This document shows, one piece after another, positions 56,926 to 64,000 of a stretch of DNA of 64,000 bases (positions are counted from its first letter, which is position 1; every line of letters begins with the position of its first letter). Origin of the DNA: Glossina fuscipes (taxonomy: Eukaryota; Arthropoda; Insecta; Diptera; Glossinidae); NCBI RefSeq assembly GCF_014805625.2, contig NW_023998459.1, positions 2,396,924 through 2,460,923 of the forward strand. Reading direction: 5' to 3'. Below the pieces are notes generated by a model, which was not told the DNA's origin, did no database searches, and worked only from the letters and a program-made list of their open reading frames with translations. The position numbers were made by a program, and so were the translations under genes.

Positions 56926-59900
56926 ATAATACGGCTTAACAATAGAAATTAATATTAAACTTGATTTTTACACATATAACTATTTTCTATGAAGCTATGT
57001 TGTTTCTTGATATAAAAAATAAGTTAAGAATACATAATTTTTATATTTTTACAACGTATAAGAGAGAAACTTAAAAGGACATTTAAAAAAAATTTATTCT
57101 TTGAGCTAATACCCAAAATAATGCCTTCGACATATAAACATTTGATAAGGGTAATATATAACAAAATTACAAATTTCTTGGAACGTCTGGAAAAACACGG
57201 CGTAATAGTCGGAAGTAAAATAAAAATAAATATACTGCGGAATGCTGCATTGCTGCTACATACGGTCAACGATTTATGCGCAAGGCGTTCAATGAAAAGA
57301 TTACCAAGGCTCGTTGGTAGAAGATGAAACCTAGCTTATAGCAGGATTAAAAAAAACAAACTGTGGGTGGGAGATTTGACGGCACGAATAGAAGGAAATG
57401 GTATTCATTAACTATGTTGAACGTAAACAAAGGATTTGTTCGAAACGAGGAAGAGAGCCTGCGGTGACGGAAATTGATAAAGTACTTTTTGAAATACAAA
57501 TCCTCTAAAGGCTATACATAACTTTCCTTCAGTATTGTAAACAACGTCTACGTTGTTGCAAATTTCGAAATAGTTTGATGTCATTATGCTTATTTTATGC
57601 TTATTGCAGATCTGCAGACTTAGATGTTATACATAACTTAGACCTGTTTTGAATACGTTACTTTGAATTCCACTCATGACATATTATTCATATCTTTCAT
57701 CTAATCTGGTCATCATGCATAAGTGATGAAACATCTCATCTTACTTCACTTTTTTCTTTTTCCCAAGATTTTTGTTAATAATAGTCACTTTTAGTTCCAA
57801 AAAAAATTTTCTTTCAAAACGCAACGCAATCGACGAAAATGGTTTCCGTCCTCTTTCTTAAGTTCACAGCAGAAAATGGTGAAAATGTGTCATTGTGACA
57901 CTTTTATTACTCTCGACTAGGTGGGGTTGTTTATTAAATAATATGTAATACATACCCGTTATTTCATACAGTTTATGCAAAAGTTAAGTGCGACTTTTTG
58001 TAGGTTTATTTTATGCATAAGCCAAGCTACCGAATAACACGATACGTTCATCACTTTATTTAATCATTCTAATCGTTCTAAGCTTTCATTGTTTATTAAT
58101 TAAGATTTCATTTGCACTAACAGGAATAATGCTTTTTTTTCTCTTTATTTATTTACATATATATTTGGTAATCCAATAGTTTTTTTAAACATAAGCACCC
58201 GCGTCCAGTCAAACAGGTGAAAATGCGTAGTAGAGGCAACAAAATTGTACAAAATTGTTTGGCACGAAAGCGTTAACATCAAAGCTAGTCCGCATACTCA
58301 CAAGAGATAACAAGAGATCATGACTTTATAATATGGACATTCAAATGTCAGTGCGCTAAAAAGAAAACCACAATATCAAACATATATATAAATGTTTTCC
58401 AAGTGACATTTACAGATAAATATTAAAATTTTAAAATGATGCTACGTGAGAGATTACATCGTTTGATCTGACACCGCTTTACATACCATGTAAATAGGAG
58501 GATATTGTGCAGAAGCAATCTAATGTGTTACGAGACTGCATGTGAATGCAACCGTATATAGAAGAGTAGATTGAATTAGCTTCTATTGTGACAAAACTTA
58601 ACGTGATCAAGACCTAACTGGAGATATTCTATGAATGAACTTCAGGCATCTTCGCGATGAATGTTAAGTTAATGTGTTGCTTTTGAAACTAAACAGAAAC
58701 AAAATAAAGAACTCGTTTTACGCGCTTGCATGCATACGTAGGCAATCAAACGCCCCTACATGTACTCAAATTGAAATTTGAAAGATACCTTTATTTTGTA
58801 TGTTGCGTTGAGTATGAAGATTCCCTAAAGCAGATCAGAATGTTTGGATTCCATTATTTGATTTGTGGTAAGTAAAAAAACTTCCCGGAAACATCGTAAG
58901 AAGGATATATCCTTCTAATAGCATGCTTTTGCAGATCGCTTTAGTTCATGTATAAATCGTTTGTTTTAAAAGTGAAGAAAATTGATACGGAAGTTTAAAA
59001 TTTCTTCTACAAGTCATTAGATAAGATATGAAACTAAGCAAGTAAAAATTTTTAAATTGCAGGGAACAAGGTTATCAAAGCCAAATTTTCTAAACCTAGT
59101 GTCTGTATGTCGATCCAAACCTTACAAAAACATTTTTAAATCTGCGTATCTGCATAATGTGTGTTCACTATTCGCAAAGAAAACTTATCTGATTTTTATT
59201 TACTAGCTTGAAGTTATAGGTGTTCACGATTCGCCACAAACGAAATACACCTTTATTGCTTGTCTACTGAAATGAACCCTAGTGTTTCACTTGCTTTCAA
59301 GCAGCGGTATCTCAAGTGTTTCAGGTGCTTAACTGGAATGCATTGAGCGCAAGAATTTTTGAATTGTGTATACGACCCTCTCCTGCTTTACACGTCAGCA
59401 TGTGTGGCTGAGCGTAATGAGCTTGCGAATTTCAAATTTTTAATTCGTTATCCTAAGCGCTTGAGCAACTTTTACTTGGTTGACTGGACTAGATTTCTGT
59501 TTCCATGATGTTGTTCACCTCGTGAGTTTAAAAGCCGTCGTCGGTCAGCGCGTTGCTTAGTTTTATGTCAATGTGATGATGTGATTTATTCAACGTTTTT
59601 GTACCTATACTTGTTTTGTTTTACGCTACTCTTCTCATGAAGCTACATTGACTTGTGATTTAAGTTAAAGTTGAGTAGTATCAGATGCAGACCAGTAGAT
59701 GGTTCGACATTTTGTGTAAAATTCAAACTAGGGAATTTTTACGGACCTTTTGTGTTTTTGCTGAGAATGATAGTATTAAAGCAATTAGAAACTTGCTCTT
59801 TCATTTCCATTATTTGAATGGAGCAATAATCTATTAATAGTTTCTTGATAAGATGTCGCATTTTCTCAAACTTTTGGAAAGCAGAAGTATATACAATCTT

Positions 59901-61090
59901 AAGTAGCATAGGTTTGTCGAAAAGATGAATAATCATTTTGAAGCATTGAATGTTTTAAAATTAAATAACAGGATATACCCCACATATACAGGCATTTTAA
60001 AATGTATTTGATTTACTTTACCAAGAAAGATCTCACAGACTGTCTGTTCGAAACATTCAATACAAATATTATAGCGCAGAAACGATATTTTTACAAAATC
60101 ACAAATTTGAAGTTTTTGAAACAGCACGAAAATATAACGTACACACAAGAATATAACGAAAATAAATATGAATAAGGTATTGTGAAACTAATTTTTGATA
60201 AGATTATAAAATAATTACAAAATATAAATTGGCGCCATGTAGAATAACTAATGTGGAACATTGTAGACAATACGTCAAATATATATGTGTAAGTAAATAA
60301 AATTATTATTATTATTTATTATTATTTTAATTTTAGACTAATGAATTGAATTCTTAGACTAAAAAAAGAGAAATTTAAAATTTAAAATTAATAAATATAT
60401 AAATAAGTAAATTAGATAAAGATTAATATAATAAAAATATAATTTATCAAAGCATTTGGCGAACACAAAACCCAGAATTCTTGAATCCTTCAAAATAAAC
60501 GATGAAAAAGAAACAAATTCAATTTTCTCTACCCCTGTATGCATACCGTAGCGCATATTTATTTAAAAATCCAGAGTTATTATGCTTCTGCTTTGTAAAC
60601 GGGTAAGAGAATGGGACGTCATATCAAGAAACTATTAACGGAATCTTTGTCCACGCAAATAATGAGAATGAAAGGGGAAGGATCTAATGTGCAGCGTCAA
60701 TATTATTGTTCATAGTGAAAACACCGCAATAATGTCTTAGTTTGAATTTCGAACAATATGTTGGACTATCTATTTATATTATTGTCTCTGATGATTTATT
60801 TGTTTCTTCTGATATTATATTCAGATAACATTTTGATGTGCCATTCACTTGACGAATAGAAGGAAGGGAAGTACGCACTCGTTTTTTTTTTTTTTTTAAA
60901 GTTCAATCTTAGCCTTTGCTTGCTTCTTAAGTATGCGTACACACTCACGTAACCTAAAAGTGAATTGTGTGTTTCCCATTCCTTTTTGCTAATTACACAT
61001 TTAGTGAATCTGTTTTGATCTCCACTTTATTTAATAGTTATAAGAGGATTTAAAAATAAGTTACGTTAAGCTATAAACGCTTGCTCGCGT
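56926..61090. other. No recognisable gene
   Basis: AT-rich sequence. The frame 57121-57327 (+, 68 codons, Arg/Lys-rich) is unrecognised. An (ATT)n microsatellite lies near 60300-60330. Confidence 0.4.
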
Positions 61091-61097
61091 CATTTTT

Positions 61098-61800
61098 CAT
61101 TTTTTATACCCTACGGCACTTTTGGTACAGTGCGGACGTGTGTAACACGCAGAAGGGCTTAAGAGAGACCCACTTTTTATTATACCGATCGATTCATAAT
61201 CATAATCTGAATTGACAATTTTCGAGATGAAATTTGGCGTGACTTGTTTAGATCCAAGGACGAACTCTGTTGAAAATGGTTCGGATCGGTCCACTTTTTC
61301 GACCACTCCACACATAATGCCCATTTTGAAAAGTCGTTATTAAGAAAAAAACGACAAAAAGATATAATTTTCAATGTTTGATAATAAAAATTATATCATA
61401 ATAGTAATTTAACATAAAAAAATAACTGTACCAAAATTGGACCATCTTGGCCTATTTTTTGTATTCTGCCCTAAGAATTTCACGGAAATTGATATTTTGT
61501 AGAGCAGAAAAGTCTAAGTTGTTATATATAATGATGAAAGTTAATCCATAATTGTAATTTCATGCAAAGTTTAAACCACGTACGCCTATTTTTGGATCCT
61601 GGCATATGTAAGGATTAAACTTGTACTGCATTAGGTTGCTTTGTGCATCCGCTTTCCCAGAACGCACATGAAAAATATGACTCTACATAGAAACAAGACG
61701 GAATATTTGTGTTCCATAATAAAAATAAGAATTCTGTTAGACTATGTAGTGCAGGGTATACAATGAGTGCTTTGCCGGCTATAATGTTTTTACTTCTTGT
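61098..61800 (+). repeat. Dispersed dipteran repeat, copy 1
   Basis: Opens TTTTTATACCCTACGGCACT and includes GTAACACGCAGAAGGGCTTA at about 61142 and TATACCGATCGATTCATAAT near 61180. Near its right end are GTGCAGGGTATACAATGAGT (61749) and a TTTTTACTTCTTGTTT end near 61800. A TTTTATACCC head, GTAACACGCAGAAGG motif and GGGTATA near the end are hallmarks of a widespread noncoding repeat type in flies; I recall the pattern but cannot name the family. An inverted relative follows at 62480-62950. Confidence 0.65.
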
Positions 61801-62479
61801 TTCGACCTAAGGATGACTATTACTATACTAACACACACATGTATATATATAAAAGTAATTATTTACTGTATTGCGGCATCAATGGCAACTAAGTAAAACA
61901 AATCAATAGTTATTCCGCAGAACTCTATTTTAATCTTATTTAAATATGTTTGTGTGGTAGCACCTGCCACATCAATGACTAATTGAAAGATGTATAAAAG
62001 TTAGCGTACTAAAAATTAAGAATTGGTTTGCTTTATTATTATTAATCAAGGATTGACGTTTGACGCACGTAATAGTATAAAAGAATAATAATAATAAAAA
62101 TAAATAATTCTTTACCAGTTTTCATAAATAAAGATACTTTTTTCTTTTTGACACCATGTTTTTATTAAACATTGCGTAGAATTTTTGCTTTAAATTATAG
62201 TTTTAGGCTGGAACTTCTTGCCAGCGGTCTGCAAAGTGGTCGCCATATTGAAAGACCGATCCGATATGAGGGATGAATGAACACTTTCGAAACTATGTTT
62301 ACTGATTTGAGGCTAAATTTTCAATTAGTACATTATTTAATTATAAAAAAATGTAGCAATAAATCAAACTTATTTATAGTCGGGCAAGGTCGACTTTTAA
62401 ATATCCGATACCACATTGTTTAATACAATTCGTAATTTTGTATACAATTACTATTATAGAACAATTTTTGTGAAATTTT

Positions 62480-62950
62480 TGTTGGGATAGGAGCTAAAAA
62501 ATAGGCCGCGATGATCCAAATTTTGTACAGTTATTATTTTATGTTAAATTACTATTATCATGAAGTAATGAAAATTATACCTTTTTGTCGTATGAAGTTC
62601 AGTTTTCGTTACATAAAAGGGAGTTCAAAAATTTCCCCAGCCGGTCCACAGTTTTTCGCATTAATTTAGAATACTGAAATAGTACTACTTAGCCACTTCT
62701 GCCGAGAAATATTGATCAAAACATATCACTATACTAAATATCATTAAAATATCTCGAAAATTGCGACCTGTAGCTTGAACACAAATTTAAATGGACTGAG
62801 TTCAGGCGGACAGACAGGCTTAGATCAAATCAGATTATCGTTCTGAATCGGTATAGTAACCCGTGAGTATACCTTAAGCCCTTCTTCGTGTTACATACGT
62901 ACTATGTACGCACTAACTTAGTATCGTAAGTGTTGTAGGAAATAATAATA
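62480..62950 (-). repeat. Dispersed dipteran repeat, copy 2 (inverted)
   Basis: On the minus strand it reads GTAACACGAAGAAGGGCTTA (62901-62882), CTATACCGATTCAGAACGA, AATTTTCGAGAT, ACGACAAAAAGGTATAATTT, ATAGTAATTTAACATAAAAT and GGCCTATTTTTTAGC. All have counterparts in the same order in copy 1. It is truncated at its 3' end near 62480. Confidence 0.65.
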
Positions 62951-64000
62951 TTAAATTTGAATTTCCAAAGCGAATCAAAACTGAGATCAACAAATATCGA
63001 AGCAAACATTAGTAATCGTCAAGTTAGATAGCTTGTTTTCTTTTTTTAATAATTTTTGTAGAGAGAATCGGTAGGGCAATTATTAAATTTTAGGGGATCG
63101 ATGGTCACAAAAAGAATTGTGACGCTTAAATGGCTGTTTTTACAGGCCACACGTTAAGTATGTAATTAGAAAAAAAAACATCGAAGACCTTAAAAGCGCT
63201 CTCGTCGAGTTCAACTGGCTGCAGACCTTCGTGGCTTAATAGACTTTCGTCCAATTTGCTTGTTTGTATATATTAAAAATATTTGGTAAGTATAATATAA
63301 AATATTCTAGCGTATTTTTATAATTTGCGACAAGAGAAAATATACAGATGGTTTCAATATTTGAAACTTTTTTTATTTTTTTAACAATATTTCCACCAAA
63401 TCAGCTTCATGAAGTAACAGTTATTCTTAGAGATAAGCTGTTATGTTAGGTGTACCAAGGGAGTAACAAAATAATAAAAGTGTAATGATGATTACCAATA
63501 CATGAAAGAAAATATTAATAAATGGATAATTGATTTCATATCTTGCGTAAACATCGATATTTTAGTTAGTAAGTTATTAAAATAATATTAGGGCTTTTAA
63601 AAAATTTGTCACGGTACTAGCCCCTTTGTTGCCGGTAGAGCGTATTTGTTAACGGGGTTTGGCTCTCTGAGCCTCATGACAAAGAATACAAAAAGTCTCG
63701 TCGGTTGTCTATCGTCCGTCTGTCACCTGACCTCAGCCACAGCGGTGGCAGTTTGCACTCAGTCACACATCGGGGCTCCTCCGTATATAGGGGACAAGAA
63801 AAAGAACAAAAAGGAAATAAGTGAATTAAAAATACCTGACCGTGAATCTGTATGTTGCTAGTGTCTGCGGTGGTGGCTGCTTACATCATCTGGTTCCTTG
63901 TTCTTACACTCTCGCCCTCTTATTCACCCCTTTCCCTCTTCCTCTTCACTTCGTTGTGTTGCCTCCTCTTTTTTTTTGCGTAATTTAAAGCGTTTGTTCA
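62951..64000. other. No recognisable gene; CT-rich right edge
   Basis: AT-rich until about 63600. From 63620 to 64000 base composition becomes more balanced, with CT-rich tracts (for example CCCTCTTCCTCTTCACTTC near 63935). A 71-codon frame at 63646-63861 is unrecognised. It may be the edge of another repeat or of a gene outside the window. Confidence 0.35.

Overview
The window looks like transposon-rich, gene-poor DNA of a higher fly (Brachycera), possibly a tephritid fruit fly. Three things suggest this: AT-rich sequence with introns of only about 55 nt, insect retroelement lineages (I, R1, CR1-like, Ty3/gypsy, BEL/Pao, Tc1), and a dispersed repeat at 61-63 kb of a kind I associate with fly genomes. 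The species assignment is inference. No intact host gene is visible, and almost every recognisable reading frame is broken by stops, frameshifts or deletions. This points to old, unselected sequence such as pericentromeric heterochromatin, a sex chromosome or a large intergenic region.

Layout, left to right. 0-1.6 kb: an I-clade reverse transcriptase scrap abutting copy A of a CR1-like LINE. 1.7-1.9 kb: a small MITE-like inverted repeat. 3.9-5.9 kb: a minus-strand LTR with a terminal hairpin, a promoter and large internal tandem duplications. 7.7-8.9 kb: exon-like blocks, including a broken unprocessed copy of a gene resembling Mediator subunit 23. 11.4-12.4 kb: tandem repeats of 20 bp and 31 bp. 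14.3-14.7 kb: BEL/Pao integrase remnant. 14.7-19.7 kb: CR1-like copies B (3' end only) and C (near full length). 20.3-21.7 kb: decayed Ty3/gypsy pol. 25.4-27.0 kb: R1-clade LINE. 30.8-31.0 kb: tRNA-derived SINE, with a tail-only relative at 24.4 kb. 34.1-36.9 kb: CR1-like copy E. 37.9-38.3 kb: BEL/Pao gag. 39.3-40.4 kb: a second LTR of the same family as at 3.9 kb, in the opposite orientation. 40.6-41.4 kb: CR1-like copy D. 43.8-45.1 kb: a retroelement gag remnant and a coiled-coil fragment. 46.1-49.5 kb: CR1-like copy F. 49.6-49.9 kb: a third sequence carrying the LTR leader hairpin. 56.5-56.9 kb: Tc1 transposase remnant. 61.1-63.0 kb: two inverted copies of a dispersed repeat. The intervening stretches hold nothing I recognise.

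The genes do not form a pathway. The common thread is one CR1-like LINE family present at least six times (A-F). Its two longest copies have complementary reverse-transcriptase deletions: C lacks the first catalytic aspartate motif and F lacks the YADD motif. The most unusual structure is the LTR family at 3.9 and 39.3 kb. It starts with a perfect 10-bp-stem hairpin, has a TATA box, an initiator and a splice donor at fixed spacing, and then carries a conserved leader hairpin that is duplicated in one copy and recurs at 49.7 kb.
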